A stretch of 59,912 nucleotides of DNA from Bdellovibrionaceae bacterium UBA2316. Its GTDB lineage: Bacteria; Bdellovibrionota; Bdellovibrionia; Bdellovibrionales; Bdellovibrionaceae. A program made the translations under genes and the position numbers. Shown here in pieces: positions 17,704 through 25,981 of this stretch (positions are counted from its first letter, which is position 1; every line of letters begins with the position of its first letter). Where the stretch lies: positions 1 to 59,912 of the forward strand of contig DDVI01000021.1 of the NCBI GenBank assembly GCA_002345205.1, written 5' to 3'. Under the pieces are notes generated by a model. It did not search any database. It saw nothing but the letters and a program-made list of their open reading frames with translations, and was not told the DNA's origin.

Positions 17704-19176
17704 ATGAAACTAAATAACAAACTAACTCTTTCACTCTTATTGATCGGTTTAAACGCATTTTCCGCTCGAGTAGCTGTTACGGATTCGGGAACAGATTTTT
17801 CTCACGAGTGGTTAACGGGCCGCGCGCTTATCAACACTAAAGAAGTGATTGGTAACCGTGTCGACGATGACCGAAATGGAAAAGTAGACGACATCTACGG
17901 CTGGAATTTTGCGGATAACTACGGCAAAGTTTTCTTTAAAGAACACGTAGCGGACGTTCCCGATAAAGTTTATAAAATCATGGACGTTCTATCGCGTATC
18001 CAAGCCGGCAGCCAAACCCCAGATGATGAAAAATACTGGAAAGAAAACATCCAAAGCTTAACAGCGGCTCAAAAACAAAAACTTTCTAGCGAATTGAACT
18101 TCTTCGGTCAGTACGCGCACAGTACGCACGTTTCTGGGATCATTGCATCGGTTTCACCCGACGCACGTATGATGTCAAATCGCGTGTTCCCAGATACGCC
18201 ACTTAGTTTTGTAAATCCAATGGCAGCGTCTGGTCAGAAAAAAGGTATCATGGATATGGCTTATAAATTATTAGCCGTATTAACTAATGGTACGTTTGAA
18301 CAAGCAGCGGCCTATATTGGTCAGCAACAAATCGATGTAGCGAACTACAGCTTGGGTGTTCAACTTTCAGCGATCGCGGGTATAGCTTTATCGTTAAAAA
18401 AAGTAGTGCCACCCACTGCGGATGAAATCGCAGCAGCGGTACAAAAGCAATGTACTAAAGGATCTGATGAAGCCGCTTACAAAAAATGCGTGGCGCAAGT
18501 GACAGAAACTGTATCGGCGCCATACAATGCAAAATTAAATGCTGAAGTTATGCGTATGTACGCACAGTATGAACCCCAAGGTAAAAAATGGTTAAGTGCG
18601 GCACCTAAAACATTGTTCGTAATTGCAGCTGGTAACGACGGGGCTGACAATGACAAACGCCCTACGTTTCCAGCGAACATCCAAGTGGACAACAGCATCA
18701 CGGTCGCTGCAAGTAACGGTGTTATGGCTTTAGGTAGTTTTTCTAACTACGGTCTAACAACCGTTCACGTCGCGGCTCCAGGTGTGGCCATCAAAAGTTC
18801 AGTTCCAAGCTTAGATAACAAGTTAGTTCTTCCAATGTCGGGTACGTCGATGGCGGCTCCGTATGTTGCGGGTGTCGCGGCTAAGATGAAAGACATCAAT
18901 CCTCAGTTAACCCCAGGACAAATGAAAGAAATCCTGATGGGAACAGTGGATAAAAAGGATTGGTTGAAAAATAAAGTTATCAGTTCAGGTGTAGTAAACG
19001 CGCAGCGCGCGTACATGGCCTCTGAGAAATCAAAGTCTATAACGATAGCTGCGGCGATTGCTGAATCCATCCAAAGCGTGGCCGATCAAAAAGAATTAAC
19101 GGCACCAAAACGTATCTTTAAAGCGAACTCGCTATCAAAAGAAATGCGCGAATTCGCAGATCAAATAGTATTCTAA
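17704..19176 (+). CDS. Exported subtilisin-like (S8) serine protease
   Basis: A 490-aa subtilase with a visible catalytic triad: D27 (VAVTDSGTD), H139 (AHSTHVSG, where the usual GHGTH is altered) and S382 (SGTSMAAPYVAG). The oxyanion Asn is in FVIAAGNDG. The signal sequence ends around residue 20, only a few residues before the catalytic Asp, so there is no I9-type propeptide. About 110 residues separate D27 from H139, longer than in ordinary subtilisins. AGGAG at 17694-17698 is the ribosome-binding site. It is co-transcribed with the preceding exported protein. Confidence 0.9.
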   Translation: MKLNNKLTLSLLLIGLNAFSARVAVTDSGTDFSHEWLTGRALINTKEVIGNRVDDDRNGKVDDIYGWNFADNYGKVFFKEHVADVPDKVYKIMDVLSRIQAGSQTPDDEKYWKENIQSLTAAQKQKLSSELNFFGQYAHSTHVSGIIASVSPDARMMSNRVFPDTPLSFVNPMAASGQKKGIMDMAYKLLAVLTNGTFEQAAAYIGQQQIDVANYSLGVQLSAIAGIALSLKKVVPPTADEIAAAVQKQCTKGSDEAAYKKCVAQVTETVSAPYNAKLNAEVMRMYAQYEPQGKKWLSAAPKTLFVIAAGNDGADNDKRPTFPANIQVDNSITVAASNGVMALGSFSNYGLTTVHVAAPGVAIKSSVPSLDNKLVLPMSGTSMAAPYVAGVAAKMKDINPQLTPGQMKEILMGTVDKKDWLKNKVISSGVVNAQRAYMASEKSKSITIAAAIAESIQSVADQKELTAPKRIFKANSLSKEMREFADQIVF

Positions 19177-19192
19177 TTTCTGTTTTACAAGG

Positions 19193-19228
19193 ACTCGCTA
19201 CCGTTATTTACACGTGTAGCGAGTTTTC
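19193..19228 (+). terminator. Terminator after the subtilisin gene
   Basis: ACTCGCTAC at 19193-19201 pairs perfectly with GTAGCGAGT at 19216-19224, followed by a short T run. The loop contains the stop codon of the convergent minus-strand phosphatase gene, so the hairpin is shared between the two gene ends. Confidence 0.7.
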
Positions 19229-19896
19229 TGAAGACTTAGCAAATTGCTAAACGTCGCTGTTTTAAAGCCTCCGGCACGGCATGCATTCACATCTAAATTT
19301 TTGAATGAAATTCGTCCATCAATAATTAATCCCGCAACGGCTAAAAACACCGGTGTGATTTCTTTGCGGATTGCATTTACAACCATTGGTGGCTTGCCGT
19401 CATCACCCGCTTCGTAGCCATAAGGGCACATTTCCTCGTTGAATGCGCGATCAACACTCCATCCGTTGTACAACATTCGATACAAACCGGCCAAGGCTCC
19501 TGTGCGGTCTTCACCGGCAGTACAATGAAAAAGAATTTTATGTGAGCGCGATTTTTCAACTTTTACAAGGTATTCAAGCGCCGTGATGACTTGAACACAC
19601 GAGTCTTCAATCGGACCCATGTCTTTCCACTTGAATGGAATGTGGAAGATATTTTTCATTGGAATCCCTACTTTCTGCAGGTCTTCGATTTCTTTAGTTA
19701 CTTCATTTTTATTTTCATTTTTAAAAATAAGGACGTGCGTAAAACCAGCTTGTTTTAAGTACGTCGAGCCTTTTGTTGGCGCCGCACTTCTAAAAATTTG
19801 ATCAGAAAGTGCATGAAAGTTTTCTATCTGAGCTGACGCCGTTGCCGAAACAAAAAAGGCCATCACTGTCGTTGCCAACGTACGTACTAATATCAT
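19204..19896 (-). CDS. Exported dual-specificity/tyrosine phosphatase
   Basis: A 230-aa protein with a signal peptide (cleavage likely after ATASA) and the CX5R phosphatase signature in HCTAGEDRTG: nucleophile C125 and phosphate-binding R131. The upstream KDMGPIED region (about 91-98) may supply the general acid. Secreted PTP-like enzymes can act on phosphoproteins, phosphoinositides or inositol phosphates; the substrate is unknown. Convergent with the subtilisin gene. Confidence 0.85.
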   Translation of the reverse strand: MILVRTLATTVMAFFVSATASAQIENFHALSDQIFRSAAPTKGSTYLKQAGFTHVLIFKNENKNEVTKEIEDLQKVGIPMKNIFHIPFKWKDMGPIEDSCVQVITALEYLVKVEKSRSHKILFHCTAGEDRTGALAGLYRMLYNGWSVDRAFNEEMCPYGYEAGDDGKPPMVVNAIRKEITPVFLAVAGLIIDGRISFKNLDVNACRAGGFKTATFSNLLSLQKTRYTCK

Positions 19897-20037
19897 AAAG
19901 TCTCCAGGTTTTTTCTAAGGCCCCGGAGTATAGCGCAGTTTATTCAGTTACAGACCGTAGTTATTTAGACAGTAAATTCTATATCAACAAGAATTTTTGG
20001 CTGTATAGATTTTAAACACGACCACCTTAGAAAGCAC

Positions 20038-20712
20038 CTATCTTCGTTTTGGTAGCTTATCCGACACTTCAAAGTAATTCGGCGACAAGGATTCATGAGC
20101 CACGTTCTGGTACGTCAGCAGGTAATAAAACTTCTTTTCCACCACAAAGGCTTGTGGCTGAGCGGGCAACTGTCCGTCAAAAATGCTCAACGTAATATTA
20201 TTTGCAGCCCCATTTTCCCATATTTTGAAGTGAGTACGATTCGTCGGGCCAACTGTAGGACCCTTAGGGTCTTGCGGAGTATGTTCCGTCCCGATGTACG
20301 TGATGACAAAGTCTTTAAATTTTACGGGGTGATCTTTGAGTTTTAAAATGCGTTTATTTAAACCCGGAACAACTAATGAATCGATATCGCGAATTAAGGT
20401 GTCTTCCGCCGGTGTCTTTTCCGTTAAGAATCCCGTCGAAGGTGTTTTAACACGATTACCAATAAACTGAATAACATGGGAATCCTTACCTTGGCATTGA
20501 AATGATAAGTGCGTTCGTTCTGCTTTTGGTCCCCACTTAACCATCATGTCACCGTTTGCGGGAAGAGCCTGGATGCGATCGATAATCGCTTTGATAGCCT
20601 CTTTGCTTTTGATCGTAGTTTCACCGACTACTTTTTCATCAGAAATCGATTTAAATTTAATAATGTTTAATTCAGCACAGTCCGTGCTTTCAAACCATTT
20701 AACTGTTTTCAC
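20038..20712 (-). CDS. Exported protein of unknown function; signal peptide out of frame
   Basis: As readable from GTG at 20712 this gives 224 aa beginning VKTVKWFES, with no signal peptide. Upstream, the same frame continues as KKIGLAILIASTFICQYAEAD, an excellent signal peptide, but it has no in-frame start. The only ATG (20780-20778) is followed by nine A residues that put it in the wrong frame. One A more, or two fewer, would give MKKKIGLAIL fused to this protein. The gene is either slippage-controlled, newly broken, or carries a sequencing error. The mature domain is not recognised. Confidence 0.65.
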   Translation of the reverse strand: MKTVKWFESTDCAELNIIKFKSISDEKVVGETTIKSKEAIKAIIDRIQALPANGDMMVKWGPKAERTHLSFQCQGKDSHVIQFIGNRVKTPSTGFLTEKTPAEDTLIRDIDSLVVPGLNKRILKLKDHPVKFKDFVITYIGTEHTPQDPKGPTVGPTNRTHFKIWENGAANNITLSIFDGQLPAQPQAFVVEKKFYYLLTYQNVAHESLSPNYFEVSDKLPKRR

Positions 20713-20831
20713 GTCGGCTTCTGCATATTGGCAGATAAATGTACTTGCTATTAGTATCGCTAACCCAATTTTTTTTTCATAGTTTACGATACTTCAACTG
20801 GGTCGCTAGTCAACGTGACCTTGGTACTACT

Positions 20832-22379
20832 TTATGGTTGCGGCAATTGATAATGTAACAATGCCCCTGGGCCAACAGGAATTCCGAATGTAATCCAAAT
20901 GAAAAGCATCAGTGACCAAAAGATCAGAAATCCAATCGAGTACGGTAACATCAACGCGATGATCGTTCCCACTTTAGCATTCGAATCATACTTATTGGCG
21001 AATGCCAAGATCATTGGAAAGTAGGTCATCAATGGCGAAATGATATTTACCACCGAATCGGCAATACGGTAGGATGTTTGCGAAAGTTCAGGTGAAATTC
21101 CCAAAAGCATAAACATAGGCACAAATACCGGTGCCATCAAAGCCCACTTTGCCGAAGCCGACCCGATTACCAAATCAAGCATCACCGTCAATAAAATAAA
21201 GCCCAGCATCAACGGAATGGTACCCAGTTCCCAAGATTTTAATACCTCGGAACCTTTGATAGCTAAAATAATTCCGATATTAGAATAGTTAAATAATGAG
21301 ATAAATTGAGACGCAAAAAAAACAAGCACCAAATACGGCGCCATCGACACCATGGCTTCTTGCATCGACTTAACAATGTCTTCTATTTTCGTGAACGTTC
21401 CACTTTTAAATCCAAATGCTAACCCCGTTGTTGAACCCAAAATGAAAATTAATGCCACGATACCTTTCAAAGCCGAAGAGTGAAACAGATCGGGAGTTTT
21501 AGGTTCACGCAAATAACCATCTTCAGGAATTAAACCCGCAAGTAAGAAACTAAAAAACACTAAAGCTATGATACCCGCAGCCTTTAAACCTTTCTTCTCC
21601 GCTGCCGATAAATTTTCAAGTGGCGCTTTTTCAACCGGGCCATGATACTCACCTAAGAACGGAATTGTAATTTTGTAGGCGATGACTGTTCCAACACCCA
21701 CAATTAAAAATGAAGACGAAGCCATAAAAAACCAATTTGATAACGGCGTTACGATGTAGGCCTTATCTAAAATCCGCGCAGCTTCCTGGGAAATTCCGGA
21801 CAGCAAAGGATCGGCGGTACTCAATAGTAAGTTCGCTGCGAAACCACCCGATACACCCGCAAAACAAATCGCTAACCCCGCAAGTGGATTTAATCCAGCA
21901 CTATGAAAGGTCATGGCCGCTAGTGGAATCAATAAAATATACCCAATATCACCACCCGTGTGTGATAAGACACCGGCCATTAAGACAATAGGCACTAACA
22001 TTGTACGAGAGGCTTTTAATACAAGAACACGCAGAAGAGCGGAAAGTAACCCACTTTTTTCTGCCAAACTAAAACCCAGCATCGCGATCAGCACGGTTCC
22101 CAGCGGTGCAAACGAGGTAAAGTTTTTTACCATATCGGTTAGTAAATAGCGAAGTCCATGACCCGAAAGTAAATTCACTGGTTTTAAAACATCTTTACTG
22201 ACCGGATGAATCGCGTTCATATCCAATGCGTTCACTAATCCAGATAATAGAAATACAAACCCCGTTAAATACAAAAACAATAGCGCCGGATGAGGCAATG
22301 CATTTCCGGCGGCCTCAACGCGAAGAAGAATACGGTACCATAATTTTGCAGTGTCTTTTTTAGGTGGAGTATGTGTCAT
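20832..22379 (-). CDS. AbgT-family transporter
   Basis: A 515-aa inner-membrane protein with about 12 hydrophobic segments, matching the AbgT family (p-aminobenzoyl-glutamate transport, and in some members sulfonamide efflux). Family-like features include the N-terminal RVEAAGNALPHPALLFLYL, SHTGGDIGYILLIPLAA, and the C-terminal SVVNIISPLMTYFPMILAF. The length is typical. No hydrolase partner genes (abgA/abgB) are next to it. It starts at the ATG at 22379 with AGGTGGAG upstream. Confidence 0.9.
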   Translation of the reverse strand: MTHTPPKKDTAKLWYRILLRVEAAGNALPHPALLFLYLTGFVFLLSGLVNALDMNAIHPVSKDVLKPVNLLSGHGLRYLLTDMVKNFTSFAPLGTVLIAMLGFSLAEKSGLLSALLRVLVLKASRTMLVPIVLMAGVLSHTGGDIGYILLIPLAAMTFHSAGLNPLAGLAICFAGVSGGFAANLLLSTADPLLSGISQEAARILDKAYIVTPLSNWFFMASSSFLIVGVGTVIAYKITIPFLGEYHGPVEKAPLENLSAAEKKGLKAAGIIALVFFSFLLAGLIPEDGYLREPKTPDLFHSSALKGIVALIFILGSTTGLAFGFKSGTFTKIEDIVKSMQEAMVSMAPYLVLVFFASQFISLFNYSNIGIILAIKGSEVLKSWELGTIPLMLGFILLTVMLDLVIGSASAKWALMAPVFVPMFMLLGISPELSQTSYRIADSVVNIISPLMTYFPMILAFANKYDSNAKVGTIIALMLPYSIGFLIFWSLMLFIWITFGIPVGPGALLHYQLPQP

Positions 22380-22419
22380 GACCTGATGGATAGATGACCT
22401 CAGCTAAAAGGTCAACAGG

Positions 22420-23094
22420 TCAAAAATACACGGAAAACGCCATTTCTCTGAAGCCATTACCCTCTAAAACTGGGGACAGCTCAACATTTGAAAATAAACC
22501 ACTGAAATCAAATTTTGTTTTAAAGATCTCCAGTGTTTTGGCTTCGTTAAATTTGGGAACTGTCACAAGGTACATCTTAGGCAATAACAACTGAACCTGA
22601 GTCATGCCAGCCGCAGCTAACCAATCCACATGAACCTGGGAACAGTCTTCAACACAGGAAACGATTACTTCACCAAGAGTGTACCCAAAATCCACGGGAT
22701 ACGGTAAACTACCTGCACCACGAATGGAAATATCCTGAGCCTCGGGGTCATCTAGCTTCACTGTGTTAATGTCCGTCGGAATATCTAAAATAAAGCTTCT
22801 ATCCTGAGCCCATACCTGAACGCGCAGTGAACTTTGAGAATTAAAATCATTTACCCATAAAAACACGGTGCCTAAACGCGCTCCATGATTGGGCAATAAC
22901 TGATCAAGGAATGATACAAGTTTGTTTTTAAAATCGTCCTTCGTCATTTCCCAGGTTACCGTTTCTGATTTATACTGAAATGTGGTTTCAGTTTCGCATA
23001 ACGATCGCTCATAAATCGTTGCGCAGCCGACATGTCCTGCGAACGCGGATGTTTTTAGTAGTAAAAGTGCAATTAAAAAGATAAATGTACGCAT
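22420..23094 (-). CDS. Exported protein of unknown function
   Basis: A 224-aa protein with a signal peptide ending TSAFAG. Mature Cys residues (GCATIYERSLC and VSCVEDCSQV) suggest disulfides, so it is likely periplasmic or secreted. No family was recognised. Its ATG lies only 29 bases from the ATG of the divergent gene at 23124, so the promoters must overlap coding sequence or each other. Confidence 0.7.
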   Translation of the reverse strand: MRTFIFLIALLLLKTSAFAGHVGCATIYERSLCETETTFQYKSETVTWEMTKDDFKNKLVSFLDQLLPNHGARLGTVFLWVNDFNSQSSLRVQVWAQDRSFILDIPTDINTVKLDDPEAQDISIRGAGSLPYPVDFGYTLGEVIVSCVEDCSQVHVDWLAAAGMTQVQLLLPKMYLVTVPKFNEAKTLEIFKTKFDFSGLFSNVELSPVLEGNGFREMAFSVYF

Positions 23095-23123
23095 AAAAAA
23101 AGCCTAACACCTGAAGGATACAC

Positions 23124-23615
23124 ATGCGAAACAAGAATTTAGCTCGCCGCTGGATATTATCTGGATTTTTTATTTTTATTTTCATTTTTCCGTTGGCGTC
23201 AGAAGCCGGCCAAAAATTCGTAGGTCAAATTAATTTGTGGAAACGTCCCGTGTGTAGCGAGCAGAAAAATTGCCCTTTGCCTCAAGCCTTTGGTTCTACG
23301 TGGACTGCCGAGATTGAAATTGAGCGTCCCATTCAAGCCGGAACATCGACCGTTAAATCAGTGACACTAAAGCAAAGCGATTGGACAGCCATCGTTAGCA
23401 TGTACTGGGTGGTACCGGTGGCACCTGAACGTGATTATGTTGTGACTCAAGTTAAACTGAACCACGCGATTCATGGATTTGTTTTTGAATGCAGTCGTTA
23501 CGACGGACCAGAAAATATGAATGGATTTCCAACGGGCGCGTGTTCGGGCCGCATCGGTACCGAGCAAATTGGTATATCGATGTCTAAAGGCGCTGTTCGA
23601 AGAAATAGACGCTAA
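23124..23615 (+). CDS. Small exported protein of unknown function
   Basis: A 163-aa protein with a long hydrophobic signal sequence (SGFFIFIFIFPLASEAG) and four Cys residues in the mature part (PVCSEQKNCP, FECSRYD, GACSGR). GAAGGA provides the ribosome-binding site. It is divergent from the exported protein gene at 22420-23094 and convergent with the trypsin gene, ending 5 bases from it. No function is assigned. Confidence 0.65.
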   Translation: MRNKNLARRWILSGFFIFIFIFPLASEAGQKFVGQINLWKRPVCSEQKNCPLPQAFGSTWTAEIEIERPIQAGTSTVKSVTLKQSDWTAIVSMYWVVPVAPERDYVVTQVKLNHAIHGFVFECSRYDGPENMNGFPTGACSGRIGTEQIGISMSKGAVRRNRR

Positions 23616-23620
23616 TCATT

Positions 23621-24376
23621 TTAGATACCTTTAAGAACAGATAGAATCCATTCGCGGTTTGCAAATATTGGAACAAAATAACCACGATTTAAATCAGCAT
23701 CGCAGTCTGGAGCCGACAACTTAGTCGACTGAATTCCCTCGAGCGTCCACACGCCCTCGTTCCAAGAAAAAATGCCACCACCGCTATCGCCTTCACACGG
23801 ACCTGCTTTTTCTTGCATTGATTTATAACGATAGAAACTTTCTTTTCCTTCAAACGAAATTTGAACTACATCCGATATGGGGATGGATGCCGAAGAGGAA
23901 TCATACATGGGTGCTTGGGACCCATTTGCGATCAACCAAATATTAGGAACCAATGCATTTAAGTTACGTTCTTCTTTTGCTAATTCAAATGCGGGAAGTT
24001 TAAATGGAACATCCCAACGCAAAACGATTAGACCGATATCATAGCCATTTTTTTTAAAATCGGGATGATCATGAAAGTCAGATGGAAAACCGGCTTTTGC
24101 AATTTTTTTGAATGTTGATGTATGAATCTGTCCCGTTTCTAAATTCTCGACGCTGATTTTTCGAATAGAATTAAACTCAATAAAACAGTGCGCCGCCGTC
24201 ACAATGACCTTGGCGTTTAATAAGACGCCACTGCATTTAGAAACTGGATTCCCACGTTCCCCACTGCCCAGGCGAACTACTGGCGATCGCCCGTGCCAAT
24301 CTTTAGGAATGGGAAGGCCCCCTTGGATAGCAAATGTTTGGAGCGCGCAATAGATGAACAAAACAACCAGTTTCAT
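23621..24376 (-). CDS. Secreted trypsin-like (S1) serine protease
   Basis: A 251-aa S1 peptidase with the triad H63 (TAAHC), D113 (GYDIGLIVL) and S198 (CEGDSGGG). The residue aligned to the S1-pocket position six before the catalytic Ser is Gly192, so the specificity is more likely chymotrypsin/elastase-like than trypsin-like. The signal peptide appears to end right before IQGG, which resembles the mature N-terminus IVGG. Signal peptidase cleavage alone might therefore yield active enzyme. Such proteases are common in predatory bacteria. Confidence 0.88.
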   Translation of the reverse strand: MKLVVLFIYCALQTFAIQGGLPIPKDWHGRSPVVRLGSGERGNPVSKCSGVLLNAKVIVTAAHCFIEFNSIRKISVENLETGQIHTSTFKKIAKAGFPSDFHDHPDFKKNGYDIGLIVLRWDVPFKLPAFELAKEERNLNALVPNIWLIANGSQAPMYDSSSASIPISDVVQISFEGKESFYRYKSMQEKAGPCEGDSGGGIFSWNEGVWTLEGIQSTKLSAPDCDADLNRGYFVPIFANREWILSVLKGI

Positions 24377-24437
24377 GGCTATTGATAAACTGTTTTTTCA
24401 GGTAAAAGTCATGGTATTTAGCGGTTCTAGAAAATTT

Positions 24438-25280
24438 TTACTGTCCGATGAGAACGGCGCCGATAAATATCGCACCCACACCAAACCATTGAGATCTGGT
24501 CAATCGCTCGCCAAGCCAAAACGCAAACGCCTGTGAAAATAATATCGAAGTATTACGTAACGAAATGGCAACGCCGGCATAGCTGTTTTTTAAACCATAT
24601 AAGAACAAGATAAAAGAACTACCCGACAATATCCCCGCCACAATAATCCAGCGATAGTCTTTACGTTCGATCTTTTTAATATCTTTTATAGCCACCGCTC
24701 TACTTTTGAGCGCCAAGAAAGGAACCGAGGTCACCATCGACAACACAAACAAGCCCACTTGACTGACCCCTTGATCTAACGCCAACCCGTAAAATATATG
24801 ATATCCGGCGATGAAAAATGAACAACTCAACGCCCAGAATACACCTATGCGATTAATCTGAGTTTTATCTTTCGATGGCGTGAGAAAAATTCCGAGGGCT
24901 AACAAACTAACTCCAAAAACTTTTAATGTCGAAAGAGGCTCTCCCAAGAAAGAAACCGAAACCAACGTTACAATCAGCATCGCCCCACCACGCATGATAG
25001 AATACGAAATGCCAAAAGGCGCCGTTTCATAGGTGCGACTTAGGGAATGAAAATAACCCGCTTCAAACAGTCCCGCCGTGATCGTAAACGCAAGTCCCAA
25101 GGCCGAACCAATCGTAAGTCCACCGGTAAATGGCGATACACAAACCGACGTTAATGTGGCGATCGTTACAACTAACAATAAAACAGAATGCTTGGGACCT
25201 AAGCGTTTAAAAATGAAATTCCACGCAGAGTGGAAAAATGCAGAAGCGATTAAAATTATCTCGGCTCTCACTGTATTCAT
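24438..25280 (-). CDS. EamA/DMT-family transporter
   Basis: A 280-aa inner-membrane protein with about ten hydrophobic helices arranged as two EamA repeats of the drug/metabolite transporter superfamily (SAFFHSAWNFIFKRLG at the start, FWLGERLTRSQWFGVGAIFIGAVLIG at the end). The ATG at 25280 was chosen as the family-like start; an extension to 25340 would overlap the divergent OsmC gene. The substrate is unknown. Confidence 0.85.
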   Translation of the reverse strand: MNTVRAEIILIASAFFHSAWNFIFKRLGPKHSVLLLVVTIATLTSVCVSPFTGGLTIGSALGLAFTITAGLFEAGYFHSLSRTYETAPFGISYSIMRGGAMLIVTLVSVSFLGEPLSTLKVFGVSLLALGIFLTPSKDKTQINRIGVFWALSCSFFIAGYHIFYGLALDQGVSQVGLFVLSMVTSVPFLALKSRAVAIKDIKKIERKDYRWIIVAGILSGSSFILFLYGLKNSYAGVAISLRNTSILFSQAFAFWLGERLTRSQWFGVGAIFIGAVLIGQ

Positions 25281-25316
25281 ATTGATTTTTTTTTGAAGAT
25301 AAATCAAGGTATAGAA

Positions 25317-25694
25317 ATGATTCAGCTTAAAGGTGTTCACAATTTAGTCGTCAAATCAACAGTTCGTACTCATACCATCATCTCCGACACTAGCGTAGCT
25401 AGCGGTGGCCAAGATGAAGGCATGAATCCACATGAAATTCTAGAAACCGCATTAGCGGCCTGCACCGCCATCACTTTAAAGATGTATGCAAAACGCAAAA
25501 ACATGGCCCTTGATGATGTTCACGTCGAAGTGACTACAGTATCCGAAGGCAAAGATTCTGTATTGTCGAGAAAAGTACACCTAGTAGGTGCTTTGTCGCC
25601 TGAAGATAAATCACGACTTATGGAAATTGCGGATAAGTGTCCTATTCATAAGTTGATTATGAGTAACGTTACGATTCAAACGGAGAGTGTTTAA
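25317..25694 (+). CDS. OsmC-family peroxiredoxin-like protein
   Basis: A 125-aa cytoplasmic OsmC/YhfA-type protein that reduces organic hydroperoxides in characterised relatives. The two reactive cysteines are visible in ALAACTAITL and DKCPIHKLI, and the family motif GMNPHEILETALAAC is present. The ATG at 25317 has AAGG upstream; the longer in-frame start at 25293 (GTG/ATG-like) is less likely. It is divergent from the EamA gene, with 36 bases between start codons. Confidence 0.88.
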   Translation: MIQLKGVHNLVVKSTVRTHTIISDTSVASGGQDEGMNPHEILETALAACTAITLKMYAKRKNMALDDVHVEVTTVSEGKDSVLSRKVHLVGALSPEDKSRLMEIADKCPIHKLIMSNVTIQTESV

Positions 25695-25981
25695 TAGATC
25701 GTTGAGCGGAAACGATTCGAGGTTCGGCGTTCGAGGTTTCCGTACCGTTTATGTTTCCGTGATCGTATCGTTTATTTCTTTTAATTTCAAAGTTCTGCCG
25801 TCTTGACGGAGGCTAGGGAACTAAAAATCATTTAAAAACTCAATTTCAATTTCCAAAAAAATGGCTGCGGCGTGGGTAATTTTTTTGAGGATTTGCCTTT
25901 GCCTCTTCTTTTGCTTTCAATTCATGCTCAGTCTTCCGTCTGGGGCCTCGGCTTTATAATTATTTTATTCGCCGGGGGTTT
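25695..25981. other. Repeat-bearing intergenic region upstream of the sigma factor
   Basis: Contains two copies of TTCGAGGTT (25716-25724 and 25730-25738), then two related CGTAYCGTTTAT elements around 25741-25775, and CCGTC/GACGG around 25798-25809. GGAAC at 25817-25821 with CTCAAT after about 17 bases resembles an ECF-type promoter, possibly for autoregulation. Open reading in the sigma-factor frame extends leftward to 25889. No independent gene is supported. Confidence 0.4.

Noticed and set aside
25716..25738. A further LexA box in the intergenic region before the sigma factor
   Set aside because: GTTC elements occur, but at 7-base rather than 11-base spacing, so the GTTC-N7-GTTC rule is not met. 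Kept only as a repeat observation.
25861..25959. ATG at 25861 as the start of a short hydrophobic leader peptide or the sigma factor
   Set aside because: The frame is hydrophobic and Cys-rich, stops after 32 codons, has no ribosome-binding site and is not in frame with the sigma factor.
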